From Pseudomonas sp. BN417 (GTDB lineage Bacteria; Pseudomonadota; Gammaproteobacteria; Pseudomonadales; Pseudomonadaceae), in contig NZ_SSOJ01000114.1 in assembly GCF_029871205.1 (NCBI RefSeq), positions 50,393-114,392 of the forward strand: a DNA stretch of 64,000 nt, in the 5' to 3' direction. The notes beneath the pieces were generated by a model that did no database searches, was not told where the DNA came from, and worked only from the letters and a program-made list of their open reading frames with translations. A program made the position numbers and the translations under genes. Shown here one piece after another: positions 9,007 to 18,303 of the stretch. Position 1 is the stretch's first letter. Every line of letters begins with the position of its first letter.

Positions 9007-9165
9007 ATGAAAAGCTTCAAGACAGGTTCCCGTCCTAACGACGGCTTCGCCGTCTGCAGAGGTTTTCCCCGCGAATCGATCGTTGCTTCGTTCGCCATTC
9101 AATCCAACTGCCTGGGCGTGCAGCGCCCGCTGACTCGTGTGCCGGCTTCGGCGGAGGTGGCCTGA
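9007..9165 (+). CDS. Small ORF (52 aa) leading into acyl-CoA dehydrogenase
   Basis: The ATG at 9007 has GGAGG six bases upstream, one of the best ribosome sites in the region, and its TGA (9163-9165) overlaps the ATG of the acyl-CoA dehydrogenase. This geometry suggests a translated leader peptide that couples ribosomes onto the downstream gene. The peptide is rich in Arg, Ser and Val, has no membrane helix or known domain, and I do not recognise it. It could also be the residue of a replaced gene. Confidence 0.4.
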   Translation: MKSFKTGSRPNDGFAVCRGFPRESIVASFAIQSNCLGVQRPLTRVPASAEVA

Positions 9166-10448
9166 TGATTAGCCTTAAGCCCAACCTCACCCTTCCGGCA
9201 GTCGGGCTGTCCGGTTTCGAGACGCCGCTCTCCGAGGAAGAGGCCGCCATCCAGGCGTCCGTACACCGGTTCGCCAAGGAAGTGCTGCGCCCGCTAGGTC
9301 GCGAGCTGGACCGGATGACCGCCGAAGAAGTGGCTGCGCCGGGCTCTCCCTACTACTCGGTGTTCAGCGAGTTCGCCAAGCTGGGGCTGGACCCCGCGTT
9401 GCTGGCGGAACTGCCGCCGGAGATGGCGGTGCGGATCGAGTCCCTGATCGGTGAAGAGCTGGGGTGGGGCGATGCCGGCCTGGGGGTGTCCCTTGGTTGT
9501 GCGGGCTTCCCGCTGCAGATGGCCGTCGCTGCCGGCAACGCCGAGCTGGTCGACCTGTGCCAGGGCCGCATCGGTTGCTGGATGGCCACCCAGCCGGATC
9601 GCGGCAGCGACAACCAGTTGCTCGATATCAAACGCGACTGGCCCGTAGGTACGCCGGCCAACATCGGCAACCTGACCGCCAAGGTCGTTGGCGACGAGAT
9701 CATCATCAATGGCCAGAGCTCGGCCTGGGTGTCCAACGGCGCTGTCGCGCAGGTGGCATTCGGACTGATGTGCGCCGACTACGGCGACGGCTTCTACGGC
9801 GACGATGGCCTGCCCAATGGCATCGCGGTGATCGTCCCGCTGGATATCAAGGGTGTCTCCAAGGGCAAGCCCCTGGAGAAGATCGGTCAGCGCTCACTGC
9901 CCCAGGGTGAGATCTACTTCGATGACGTGCGCGTCCCGCGTCGCTTCGCCATCGCCGAGAAAGACGGCTACTACGGTGCGGTCAGCTCCTCCTGGTCCTA
10001 TGCCGGCACCCACATGAGCCAAGTGTTCACGGGCGTCGCCCGTGCAGCCTTCGAGTATGCACTGCAGTACTGCCATGAGCGCCGCCAGGGCGGCCGCATG
10101 CTGATCGACCACCAGATGACCCGCCTGCGCTTGGGCGAAATGCTCCGCCGTGTCGAAACCGCCCGAGCGGTGGCCCGTCGCTCACTGAGCTTCGCGCGCC
10201 TGTCGCCGCAAACCCACCCGTACGCCACGGCCTCCGCCAAGGTCACCGTGACCGAGGAAGCGTTGGCGGTGGCCGAAGAGGCCTTCCGCCTGTTCGGTGG
10301 CAACGGCACCACCCTCGAGTATCCCATCGAGAAACTGCTGCGCGACACCCAGTCCTCCCTGATCGAAGACGGCGAGAACCGCATCCTGACCATGCGTCTG
10401 GGGCTGCTTGCGCAGCAGCTCTACGCCGAAGGCTGGGCCCAGAACTGA
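9165..10448 (+). CDS. Acyl-CoA dehydrogenase family protein
   Basis: 427 residues, start set by GGAGG at 9153-9157. The fold is recognisable from the N-terminal helical domain (LSEEEAAIQASVHRFAKEVL), the central beta domain (GWSKQP-like region CWMATQPDRGSDNQ, then EIIINGQSSAWVSNG) and the C-terminal flavin/acyl helices (FRLFGGNGTTLEYPIEKLLR). It should oxidise an acyl-CoA at C2-C3 with electrons to ETF. It is first of a run 9165-15839 with an oxidoreductase, acyl-CoA synthetase, thiolase and DAO oxidase, all on the + strand with short gaps. The divergent sequence suggests an unusual substrate rather than ordinary fatty acids. Confidence 0.9.
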   Translation: MISLKPNLTLPAVGLSGFETPLSEEEAAIQASVHRFAKEVLRPLGRELDRMTAEEVAAPGSPYYSVFSEFAKLGLDPALLAELPPEMAVRIESLIGEELGWGDAGLGVSLGCAGFPLQMAVAAGNAELVDLCQGRIGCWMATQPDRGSDNQLLDIKRDWPVGTPANIGNLTAKVVGDEIIINGQSSAWVSNGAVAQVAFGLMCADYGDGFYGDDGLPNGIAVIVPLDIKGVSKGKPLEKIGQRSLPQGEIYFDDVRVPRRFAIAEKDGYYGAVSSSWSYAGTHMSQVFTGVARAAFEYALQYCHERRQGGRMLIDHQMTRLRLGEMLRRVETARAVARRSLSFARLSPQTHPYATASAKVTVTEEALAVAEEAFRLFGGNGTTLEYPIEKLLRDTQSSLIEDGENRILTMRLGLLAQQLYAEGWAQN

Positions 10449-10497
10449 TTCAACCACCCGACTCAATCCATCCAAGAACAATAGCGAGGAACCCCAA

Positions 10498-11631
10498 ATG
10501 GCCAAATATCCTGTCGTTGTCTATGGCGCCAGTGGTTACACCGGCATGCTCACCATGGACTGGCTGATTGACCAGAAGATTCCCTTCACTGCCGTGGCCC
10601 GGAATGCCAAGCGTGCCCAGGAGATGATGGCGCAACGCGTCGTAGGTCTGGAGTCGGCCACCTACGAGATCGTCGAGTGCCCGCACGAGGTCGAGGCCCT
10701 GACTGCCGTCTTCAAGGGCGCAAAAGTTGTCTGCAACACCGTCGGTCCGTTCGTCAATTTCGGTCTGACCACCGCCGAGGCGGCTCTGAAAGCCGGCTGC
10801 CATTACCTGGACCCGGCCGGTGAGCAGGAGCACATCCGTGCCCTGCGCGACCAGTTCGGCGAGCTGTACCGCCAGGCCGGCCTGCTGCTGTCGCCCTCGT
10901 TGGCCTACATGTACACCTTCGCCGAGATCGCCGCCGAGCTGGCCCTGGAAACCCCCGGCGTCGACTCCCTGGAGACCGCCACCCTGACCCGCGGGCCGCG
11001 TACTGGTGCCGCTGGCGTGACCGTAGGTTCCACCGCCACCATCTTCGAAGGCTTCCGCCATCCGGGCGGCTACCTGTGGGAGAAGGATCTGGTTCCGTAC
11101 GCGCCCAATTCCAGCTTCAACGTCGTTTGCCCCAGCCTGCTCGAGTCGGTGTTCTGCCTGCCTTGGGGTGGCACCTCGCTGCCAATCTACTTCCAGAATG
11201 ATGGGCGCGTGCGCAGCTGCATGTCCTGCGTGGGCTTCTACGACAACCCGGTGATGAAGACCGTCCATGCCCTGGGCCAGAAGTGGGAGGCCGAATACAA
11301 GCACCTGCCGAAGGAGCAGCAGGACGCGGTGATTCAGGGGCTGGTGGACTCCACTACCCCGAGCATGCCGCCGCGCGAGCGCAGCACTCTGCAGCGCACC
11401 GTGGATTTCGCCATCGGTCGCGGTCAGTTGTCGGCGGTCCGTGCCACCGTGCATGGCATCACCCCCTACATCGCCACCGGTGCGCTGCACGCGGCTGCAG
11501 CGGTCAAGCTGTTGGACAACGACGTTGCCAAAGTCGGCTTTGCCTCGTCCTCCAAGGCCTTCGGGCACCGCTACATGCTCGGCTTCCTCGAGCAGCGCGG
11601 CCTGGCTCGCGCAACCATCACCCAGCTGTGA
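10498..11631 (+). CDS. Saccharopine-dehydrogenase-like NAD(P) oxidoreductase (DUF5938-like)
   Basis: 377 residues from the ATG at 10498, preceded by GCGAGGA. The N-terminus is a Rossmann nucleotide-binding fold (VVVYGASGYTGMLTMDWL, residues ~5-22), followed by VCNTVGPFVNFG, the motif shared by saccharopine dehydrogenase-like and trans-acting enoyl reductase proteins. The C-terminal half is family-specific. No membrane anchor. It sits 49 nt after the acyl-CoA dehydrogenase and 10 nt before the acyl-CoA synthetase, so it is part of the same catabolic operon. The likely role is a redox step on a ketone, enoyl or imine intermediate; the substrate is unknown. Confidence 0.82.
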   Translation: MAKYPVVVYGASGYTGMLTMDWLIDQKIPFTAVARNAKRAQEMMAQRVVGLESATYEIVECPHEVEALTAVFKGAKVVCNTVGPFVNFGLTTAEAALKAGCHYLDPAGEQEHIRALRDQFGELYRQAGLLLSPSLAYMYTFAEIAAELALETPGVDSLETATLTRGPRTGAAGVTVGSTATIFEGFRHPGGYLWEKDLVPYAPNSSFNVVCPSLLESVFCLPWGGTSLPIYFQNDGRVRSCMSCVGFYDNPVMKTVHALGQKWEAEYKHLPKEQQDAVIQGLVDSTTPSMPPRERSTLQRTVDFAIGRGQLSAVRATVHGITPYIATGALHAAAAVKLLDNDVAKVGFASSSKAFGHRYMLGFLEQRGLARATITQL

Positions 11632-11641
11632 AGTGACCAAG

Positions 11642-13201
11642 ATGGCAATCATTGATTTCTTTGACCGTGGCTGGCGGGTCAATCCGCAGGGGCCTGCCTA
11701 TATCCAGGACGGCGTGGTCACGAGCTTTACCGCAGCGGGGGAAATGTCCTGCCGCATCGCCAACGCACTGCTGGCCAGTGGATTCGCGTCCGGGGTGAAG
11801 GGCGCGGTCTGGGCAGCCAACGATGTAACCGCCTGGCTCTGTGCCCTGGGTCTGTGGCGCGCCAACCTGTGCTGGATTCCGGTGGGCGCGCGCAACGCGC
11901 CCGAGGAGAACCGCTACGTACTGGACGCGTTCGATTGCGAGATCCTGTTCTTCCAGCGCGAATTTGCCGAGACCATTGCTACCCTGCGGCCGCAGCTGCC
12001 GAAGATCAGTCAGTGGGTCTGCATAGATGGCGAAGTGGAGGGGGCCGAATCGCTGGAGCAATTCATCGCGCAACAGCCGGCGACCGATCCACGTGTCGCC
12101 GTCGATCCGGACGATGTGATCTGGCTCGGACCTACGGGTGGCACCACGGGCTTGCCCAAGGGCGTCATGAACACCCATCGCAGCGTGCAGACCAGCTTTG
12201 CGCACTTCATGATCAACACGCCGTATCCCGCCAATATCCGGCCGGTGAACCTGGCGGCAGCGCCGATGACCCACACCGCCGGCATGCTGTCCATGCCCTG
12301 CACGGCCAGGGGCGGCGCGGTTGTGATCATCACCAAGCCGGAACCGCAACTTCTGCTGGCGGCGATCCCACAATACCGAGTGACGGAGTTCTTCCTGCCG
12401 CCAACGGTCATCTACCGGCTGCTGGATATTCCCGACCTGAACAAGAAGGTCGACTTTTCTTCGCTTCGCTACTTCCTCTATGGCGCCGCACCGATGTCGG
12501 TGGAGAAGTTGCGCAAGGCGATCGAGGTCTTCGGCCCGGTCATGATGGAGGGCTATGGGCAGACCGAGGCGCCGGGCGCGATCGCACACCTGACGCCGGG
12601 CGAGCACTTCGTGAATGGCGAAGCGGCCAGCGATGAGCGGCTGTCTTCTGTCGGACGGCCCAACCCCCTGATCCGCGTGGAGATCATGAACGACGACAAC
12701 GAGATTCTCGCCCAGGGCGAAACGGGTGAGATCTGCGTGCGCGGCGACCTGATCATGAAGGGCTACTACAAGGACCCGCAGAAAACGGCGGAGACCCTCA
12801 TCGACGGCTGGCTGCATACCGGCGATATCGGCCATGTCGACGCCGATGGCTACCTGCACATCACCGACCGCAAGAAGGACATGATCATCTCGGGCGGGTT
12901 CAACGTGTACCCGAGCGAGGTTGAGCAGGTGCTCTGGAGCCATCCTGCCGTACGTGACTGCGCGGTGATCGGCGTGCCCGACGAGACATGGGGTGAGGCG
13001 GTCAAGGCCGTCATCGAGCTGAACGAGGGCCAGACCGTCGACGCCGAAGCCCTGATTGCGCTGTGCAAGGAAAAGCTGGGCTCGGTGAAGGCGCCGAAGT
13101 CGGTGGAGATCATTGAGGCGCTGCCGCGCAGCCCGGTTGGCAAGGTGCTCAAGAAAGACCTGCGTGCCCGTTATTGGCAAGGCGCCAACCGGCAGATCTG
13201 A
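11642..13201 (+). CDS. AMP-dependent acyl-CoA synthetase
   Basis: 519 residues from the ATG at 11642, ten bases after the previous stop; the open frame reaches further upstream but only inside the preceding gene. It contains the P-loop-like motif GPTGGTTGLPKGVM (~163-176), the adenylate motif MEGYGQTEAPGA, the HTGDIGHVDADGY segment, the hinge DRKKDMIISGGFNVYP, and the catalytic Lys region PRSPVGKVLKKDLR at the C-terminus. It activates a carboxylic acid as acyl-AMP then acyl-CoA. Neighbouring acyl-CoA dehydrogenase and thiolase genes indicate that it feeds a beta-oxidation-like route. Chain type is not predictable from these motifs. Confidence 0.94.
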   Translation: MAIIDFFDRGWRVNPQGPAYIQDGVVTSFTAAGEMSCRIANALLASGFASGVKGAVWAANDVTAWLCALGLWRANLCWIPVGARNAPEENRYVLDAFDCEILFFQREFAETIATLRPQLPKISQWVCIDGEVEGAESLEQFIAQQPATDPRVAVDPDDVIWLGPTGGTTGLPKGVMNTHRSVQTSFAHFMINTPYPANIRPVNLAAAPMTHTAGMLSMPCTARGGAVVIITKPEPQLLLAAIPQYRVTEFFLPPTVIYRLLDIPDLNKKVDFSSLRYFLYGAAPMSVEKLRKAIEVFGPVMMEGYGQTEAPGAIAHLTPGEHFVNGEAASDERLSSVGRPNPLIRVEIMNDDNEILAQGETGEICVRGDLIMKGYYKDPQKTAETLIDGWLHTGDIGHVDADGYLHITDRKKDMIISGGFNVYPSEVEQVLWSHPAVRDCAVIGVPDETWGEAVKAVIELNEGQTVDAEALIALCKEKLGSVKAPKSVEIIEALPRSPVGKVLKKDLRARYWQGANRQI

Positions 13202-13218
13202 AGTCGAGGAGTCTTCTG

Positions 13219-14457
13219 ATGGAACCCATTTACATTGCCGGCATCGCCATGACCGAGTTCGGTCGTCATCCGGATCGCAGCCTCCAGGACTTGGCCCTGG
13301 AGGCGCTCAACGGCGCGCTGGCCGATGCTGGAGCCCAACGCTCCGATATTGGCGCTGTCTTCTATGCCGGTATCACCAACGGCGCATTGCAGGGTCAATT
13401 GTCCATTCCGGGGCAGGTGATCATGAGCAAGATCGGCATCGAAGGGGTGCCGGCCTACAACGTCGAGAACGCTTGCGCTTCGGGCAGCACCGCCGTTCAC
13501 CTGGCCGTGCAGAGCCTGCGCGCAGGCGCCACCGATGTGGCGCTTGCCTTGGGTTGCGAGAAGATGGTGGTAGCCGACAAGGCGAAGTCCTTCGCCTTGT
13601 TCGAGGCCGGATGGGATGTTGCCCGCGCCGAGGAGAACTTCGCCATCCTGTCGAAAATGGGGGATGGAGTAGTGCCGCCGCCCGGTTCGGAGTCCGAGCG
13701 TCCGTACAGCCGATTCATGTCCATCTATGCGGGCTTCTGCCGCTGGCACATGAAGACCTACGGGACCACCCAGCGGCAGATCGCTGCTGTGTGCGCGAAG
13801 AACCACAACCACTCGGTGCACAACCCTTACTCGCAGTTCCGCAAGCCTTTCACCATCGAGGAAGTGCTGGCGGCGCCGCCGATCACCTATCCGATCACCT
13901 TGCCGATGTGCGCACCGATGACCGACGGCGCCGCCGCCGCGATCATCTGCACCGAGGCGGGACTGAAGCGTATCGGGGCCGATCCCAGGCGTTGCGTACG
14001 CATCGCCGCCAGCGTGATCCGCAGCTTCACCCTGCGGAGCATCGACGAGCCGGAGAAGCACGTCAGCCACCTAGCCGCGCTGCAGGCCTACGAGATCGCC
14101 GGCCTGGGGCCCCAGGACATGCATGTGGCCGAGGTCCACGACGCGTCCGCCATGGGCGAGATCATCCAGGCGGAAAACCTCGGTCTGGCTCCCATGGGGC
14201 TGGGCGGGGTCTGTGCCGAGCGCGGTGACTTCACCGTGGGTGGCCGGATTCCGATCAACCCGTCCGGCGGCCTGGAGTCCAAGGGGCACCCGCTCGGCGC
14301 AACCGGCATCGGCCAGCTCTACGAACTGACCACCCAGCTGCGTGGCGAGGCGGGGGGCCGTCAGGTCGAGGGCGCGCGTCACGCGATCCAGGAGAACGGT
14401 GGCGGCCTGATCGGCGTCGAGGAAGGCGCCGTCGCAGTTCACATCCTGAGCCGATAG
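13219..14457 (+). CDS. Thiolase-family protein, SCP2/SCP-x type
   Basis: 412 residues from the ATG at 13219 (CGAGGAG upstream). Belongs to the SCP-x/acetyl-CoA acetyltransferase group rather than the FadA/AtoB group: nucleophilic Cys in NVENACASGST (Cys 86), HDASAMGEI, NPSGGLESKGHPLGATG (histidine) and the C-terminal NGGG loop. This group cleaves branched or bulky beta-ketoacyl-CoAs, for example sterol side chains. The position in the operon after the CoA ligase supports a role in the last thiolytic step of the pathway. A paralogous conventional thiolase is at 6238-7422. Confidence 0.9.
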   Translation: MEPIYIAGIAMTEFGRHPDRSLQDLALEALNGALADAGAQRSDIGAVFYAGITNGALQGQLSIPGQVIMSKIGIEGVPAYNVENACASGSTAVHLAVQSLRAGATDVALALGCEKMVVADKAKSFALFEAGWDVARAEENFAILSKMGDGVVPPPGSESERPYSRFMSIYAGFCRWHMKTYGTTQRQIAAVCAKNHNHSVHNPYSQFRKPFTIEEVLAAPPITYPITLPMCAPMTDGAAAAIICTEAGLKRIGADPRRCVRIAASVIRSFTLRSIDEPEKHVSHLAALQAYEIAGLGPQDMHVAEVHDASAMGEIIQAENLGLAPMGLGGVCAERGDFTVGGRIPINPSGGLESKGHPLGATGIGQLYELTTQLRGEAGGRQVEGARHAIQENGGGLIGVEEGAVAVHILSR

Positions 14458-14468
14458 GAGGGCGTGTC

Positions 14469-15839
14469 ATGTCAGCAACCCGTCGAGACGCGGAAAACAA
14501 GGCCAGCTGTGGAGTCGCGCAATTTCGTCGGCTCGGTGGGTGGGTGGAAAGGCCGGCTGACATGCAGCCAGAGCTGGAGGGCGATGTCAGCGCCGATGTG
14601 ATCGTGGTCGGCGCTGGCTTTGCTGGACTGTCCACTGCGTTGGAGCTGACTGCTCTCGGTGCGAAGGTCATCGTCCTCGAGCAAGAATTTGCCGGCTTCG
14701 GCGCGAGTGGGCGCAACGCGGGCTATCTCGGAGGCAGCCTGGGCATCGAGTTCGAGTTCTTCCTCCACCGCGTCGGCATAGAGCAGGCACGGAAGATCGT
14801 CAGCTTCTACGACGAGGGTGTCAGCTACGTGGAGCGGAGGCTCGACGAGCTCGGCATCGACTGCGATTACAACCGTTCGGGAAACATTCGCGTCGGCGTT
14901 CATCCGTCTCAGGAGAAGAAAATTCGCAAGGCTATGGAGCTAGGCCTTGAACTCGGTTCCAGGACGGAGTTCCTGGACCATGCCGAAATGCGCGCCCGGG
15001 GTATTCCGCCGGCGTTCCTGTTCGGTTACGCCCAGCGGCATGGCGGTACCCTGGACCCCGGCAAATACGTGATGGGGCTCAGGCGTGCGGCGCTCCAGGC
15101 CGGTGTGAGGCTCTACGAGAACACGCCGCTGCTGTCCTACACCGAAGGTCCGACCATCAGGTGTGCGACCAGGCGGGGCACGGCGAGCGCTCCATACCTG
15201 GTGCTAGCCACAAACGCCTATACCCCACAGCTTGGCCTTCTCAGGGACAAGGTGGTACCGCTACGCGTCTCGGCGATCGAGACCGAACCGCTGTCCGTGG
15301 CGCAACTGACCTCCCTGGGCTGGCCGGGCAGGGAAGGTTTGATTACCTCGCACTGGACGATGGAGAGCCACCGCCTGACCGCCCGCAACACGCTCCTCAT
15401 CACGACAAAACGGCTCGGTTATGCGTATGGCTCGCAAACCCCGAATGTGCCGGATGAAGTCGCTTATCGAGCGTTGGCGGTGGCGCTGAACGAACGCTTC
15501 CCGACCTTGCGCGGCCTCGGCATCCAGTCGAGTTGGAGCGGGTACGTCAGCATGGCTTATGACGCGCTGCCGGTTGTTGGTGAGACCGGCGCCCAGAAGA
15601 ACGTCATTTATACCGCCGGGTGTTCCGGGCACGGCGTCGCCACCCAGTCGTTGATGGGATACCTGCTCGCCGAGCGAATAGGCGGTGTCGAGCATCCTCT
15701 GCTGGTGGCGTTGCGCCACAAGACGCCCTCGACTCTCCCCGAGCCTTTGCAGTGGTGCGCCGTCAAGCTGGCGCTGGGGGCGGCGAACCTGATGGACAAC
15801 TGGGTGAATCGCAAGGTGCAGGGCGGCGCCGCTAACTGA
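14469..15839 (+). CDS. FAD-dependent oxidoreductase, DAO family (OrdL/PuuB-like), copy 1
   Basis: 456 residues. The FAD-binding motif VIVVGAGFAGLSTALEL lies at ~44-60, followed by GASGRNAGYL, typical of D-amino-acid-oxidase-like amine oxidases such as gamma-glutamylputrescine oxidase. The C-terminal half carries AGCSGHGVATQSLMGYLLAE, the second flavin-contact region. A close paralogue is encoded at 29036-30367 (same ARGIPPAFLFG, NAYTPQLGLL and HWTMESHRLTARNTL blocks). It should oxidise a primary or secondary amine on a cytosolic substrate. It is 11 nt after the thiolase gene, completing that operon segment. Confidence 0.88.
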   Translation: MSATRRDAENKASCGVAQFRRLGGWVERPADMQPELEGDVSADVIVVGAGFAGLSTALELTALGAKVIVLEQEFAGFGASGRNAGYLGGSLGIEFEFFLHRVGIEQARKIVSFYDEGVSYVERRLDELGIDCDYNRSGNIRVGVHPSQEKKIRKAMELGLELGSRTEFLDHAEMRARGIPPAFLFGYAQRHGGTLDPGKYVMGLRRAALQAGVRLYENTPLLSYTEGPTIRCATRRGTASAPYLVLATNAYTPQLGLLRDKVVPLRVSAIETEPLSVAQLTSLGWPGREGLITSHWTMESHRLTARNTLLITTKRLGYAYGSQTPNVPDEVAYRALAVALNERFPTLRGLGIQSSWSGYVSMAYDALPVVGETGAQKNVIYTAGCSGHGVATQSLMGYLLAERIGGVEHPLLVALRHKTPSTLPEPLQWCAVKLALGAANLMDNWVNRKVQGGAAN

Positions 15840-15914
15840 CCGAGAACCGGAGCTGGCGTCGCGGAGATGTCCCCACAGTTCCGAACACAACATTTCTGCT
15901 TGCGCGGAGCAATG

Positions 15915-16628
15915 ATGAATAGCAACTCAAAAGAGGCAGTGCGCGTCACCGCCTGGGCCGCAATCCTCGGCGGCATCTTTGCCTACTTGAATGTCGGCTT
16001 CATGTTGATGGTCACCCAGGGTGACATGAGCGTTTCACTCGACGGCGCGGCGATGCTGGGGTTCCCGGCAGAGATCCGGGAGTTCTTCCGACTGTCCATG
16101 CTCGCTGACATCCTCGGGTTCTATCTGCCGGTGCTGGTGATCGGCGGCTACCTCTGGAGCATCTTTCGTGAAGAGGCGGGCACCCTCGGGGATATCGCGG
16201 TGCTCGCCATCGCCCTCTACGTGACCCTGGGTGTCATCGGCGCAGCCCTGCAACTTTCCGTGCTGAACCCGCTGGCCGACGCTCATGCGGCGGGTGGTGA
16301 AGCCGCGAAGGCGGCGGAAGTCATCTGGACCAGCATCGCTGTCGGCAGCCAGCAAGGCCTGTGGTGGTGCGAGGGGCCCGTGGTGCTGTTCTGGGGCCTG
16401 GTGGTCGGTGGCCATCTCAAGCGCGCGGGCTGGGGCCGGTCGGTGCTGCTGCCCCTCAGCGTCGTCGGCTGGTGCTTCGGACTGTTCTTCCTGGCCGGCT
16501 TCTTCCCGCAGCTGACCGGACTCTCGGCGGCCCTTCTGGTCCTGGTCGTCCTGATCTTCCCGATGTGGATGATCCTGTTCGGCACGCAGTTGCTGCGCCG
16601 ATCGACCTACATCCTCGCCACGGGGTGA
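15915..16628 (+). CDS. Polytopic membrane protein, DUF4386-like
   Basis: 237 residues from the second of two adjacent ATGs (15912 and 15915), which sits better with GGAG at 15906-15909. About six hydrophobic segments are visible, starting with AWAAILGGIFAYLNVGFMLM. The overall pattern resembles DUF4386-type integral membrane proteins, but I see no catalytic motif. It lies 75 nt after the DAO oxidase and before the Tat amine oxidase on the same strand, so it probably belongs to the same transcription unit. It might assist transport or electron transfer; that is only a guess. Confidence 0.7.
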   Translation: MNSNSKEAVRVTAWAAILGGIFAYLNVGFMLMVTQGDMSVSLDGAAMLGFPAEIREFFRLSMLADILGFYLPVLVIGGYLWSIFREEAGTLGDIAVLAIALYVTLGVIGAALQLSVLNPLADAHAAGGEAAKAAEVIWTSIAVGSQQGLWWCEGPVVLFWGLVVGGHLKRAGWGRSVLLPLSVVGWCFGLFFLAGFFPQLTGLSAALLVLVVLIFPMWMILFGTQLLRRSTYILATG

Positions 16629-16800
16629 ACCCCGGGCCAGGCCCCGAGGTTCGTTGAATTCCAATAAGCACATCGATCGTCGGGGCGACCCGGTGAATCT
16701 CGCGGCAGGCCATCGTCGGTCATTTTGGCTGTTCGCTGCCGTCTTTCCCATGCCGTAACAAGAACGACGACTTCAATAAAAAATACGTGAGGCTACGAGT

Positions 16801-18294
16801 ATGGCGAACAAGCCCAACTCAAATTCTTCTCTCGATCTCAAGCGACGGCAGTTGCTGAAGCTGGCGGGTGCCACTGCAGCGATTGGTGGGTTCGGCCTGA
16901 CCACGGGGCTGGCGCATGCCAGCGAGACGTCAGGCGACGCGATGGTGTCGACCGGGCAGGACGACGTGCTGGACGTCGTCATCATCGGTGCCGGTCTGGC
17001 TGGCCTGACCGCCGCCCGTGACCTGCAACAGGCTGGCTGCGAGTCCTTCCTGGTGCTGGAAGCGCGGGATCGGGTAGGGGGGCGCACCCTCAACTACGAG
17101 GTGAATGGCTATGTCTCGGAGGTCGGTGGCCAGTGGATCGGGCCGGGGCAGACCGCCGTTGAAGACCTCGCGCGTCAGCTGGAGGTTGGCACCTTCCCGA
17201 CGTTCTACGAAGGACGTACGGTCGTTATCGGCGGTGACGGTCGGCTGGAAGTCGATCTTCAAGGGACCTTCGGCACCGACATGGCCGTGGCTGGCAAGCT
17301 GAGCGAGATGTCTCGCGAGGTACCCTCGGGGGCCCCCTGGAAATCCCCCAGGGCAGCTGAACTGGACAAGCTCTCGGTCGGCGACTGGTTGGCCCAGCAA
17401 AACATCAAGCCGGAGGATCGGTCTGGCTGGGATGCCAGCATGACGCTGACCGGTGGCGTCACCCCGGCCAAAATGGGGCTGTTGCATTTCCTGTCCATGA
17501 TCAATTCGGCCGGTTGCGACTACGAAAAACTTGATTCGATCAAGGACAGCGCGCAAGGCACGCGTTTCGTCGGTGGCTCGCAGATCCTCAGCACCAGGAT
17601 GGCCGAGCAACTGGGCGACAAGGTGCGTTTGCGGAGTCCGGTGCGCCGGATTTCCGACTGGGGTAGCGAGGTCGTGACCCTGCACACGGACCAGGGGCCG
17701 ATTCGCGCACGTAAGGTCATCGTGGCCATCCACCCGGCCCTGTGCAACCAGGTGCAGTTCGAGCCGGCCCTGCCGGCGGCGCGCGCAGCGCTGCAACGTG
17801 CCTGGCCCGCGCATTCGCCGGCGCGCAAGATGGCCATGGTGTATTCCCGGCCGTTCTGGCGCGACAAGGGCTTGAACGGGCACATCATGATGCTTGACGG
17901 CTCCGTGATCTGGGCCTGGGACAACTCGCCGCCCAATGGCGAGATCGGCATTATCAATGCCTTCCTCTCCAACGCCAATCTGCCCTCGGATCATGAAACG
18001 GCCAAGCGCACTCTGACCGAAATCTTCGCCAAGGCGTGGGGCGACGAGGCGCTGCATCCCGTGGCGTACCACGACCAGGACTGGGGGCGTGACGATCCCT
18101 GGACGCTCACCTGCGTATCGGCCATCCCGCCGGGCTTCTGGACGACCCATGGCGAGGCGCTGCGACCACCCTGCGGCAATCTGATCTGGTCCGGTACCGA
18201 GACCGCTGACATCTGGGCTGGCTACATGGATGGCGCCGTGCGTTCGGGCCACCAGAGTGCCTTGCAGGCGCTCAACGCCCTGCGTCGGGTATAG
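16801..18294 (+). CDS. Tat-exported flavin monoamine oxidase/dehydrogenase, copy 1
   Basis: 497 residues. A twin-arginine signal (LKRRQLLKLAGATAAIGG, Arg 15-16) ends near GLAHA, so the enzyme should be folded with FAD and exported to the periplasm. The flavin amine oxidase signature follows: VVIIGAGLAGLTAARDLQ (~60-77), EARDRVGGRT, and C-terminal IWSGTETADIWAGYMDGAV. A paralogue with the same architecture is at 40806-42293. The next gene, 9 nt on, is a di-heme cytochrome c, so the oxidase probably passes electrons to it instead of O2, as described for NicA2 with CycN in nicotine-degrading Pseudomonas. The amine substrate is not known. Confidence 0.92.
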   Translation: MANKPNSNSSLDLKRRQLLKLAGATAAIGGFGLTTGLAHASETSGDAMVSTGQDDVLDVVIIGAGLAGLTAARDLQQAGCESFLVLEARDRVGGRTLNYEVNGYVSEVGGQWIGPGQTAVEDLARQLEVGTFPTFYEGRTVVIGGDGRLEVDLQGTFGTDMAVAGKLSEMSREVPSGAPWKSPRAAELDKLSVGDWLAQQNIKPEDRSGWDASMTLTGGVTPAKMGLLHFLSMINSAGCDYEKLDSIKDSAQGTRFVGGSQILSTRMAEQLGDKVRLRSPVRRISDWGSEVVTLHTDQGPIRARKVIVAIHPALCNQVQFEPALPAARAALQRAWPAHSPARKMAMVYSRPFWRDKGLNGHIMMLDGSVIWAWDNSPPNGEIGIINAFLSNANLPSDHETAKRTLTEIFAKAWGDEALHPVAYHDQDWGRDDPWTLTCVSAIPPGFWTTHGEALRPPCGNLIWSGTETADIWAGYMDGAVRSGHQSALQALNALRRV

Positions 18295-18303
18295 GAGAAG
18301 AAG

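Noticed and set aside
10450..11682. 410-codon minus frame opposite the saccharopine-dehydrogenase-like gene
   Set aside because: Mirror of a supported gene with Rossmann motif; no ribosome site or family motif.
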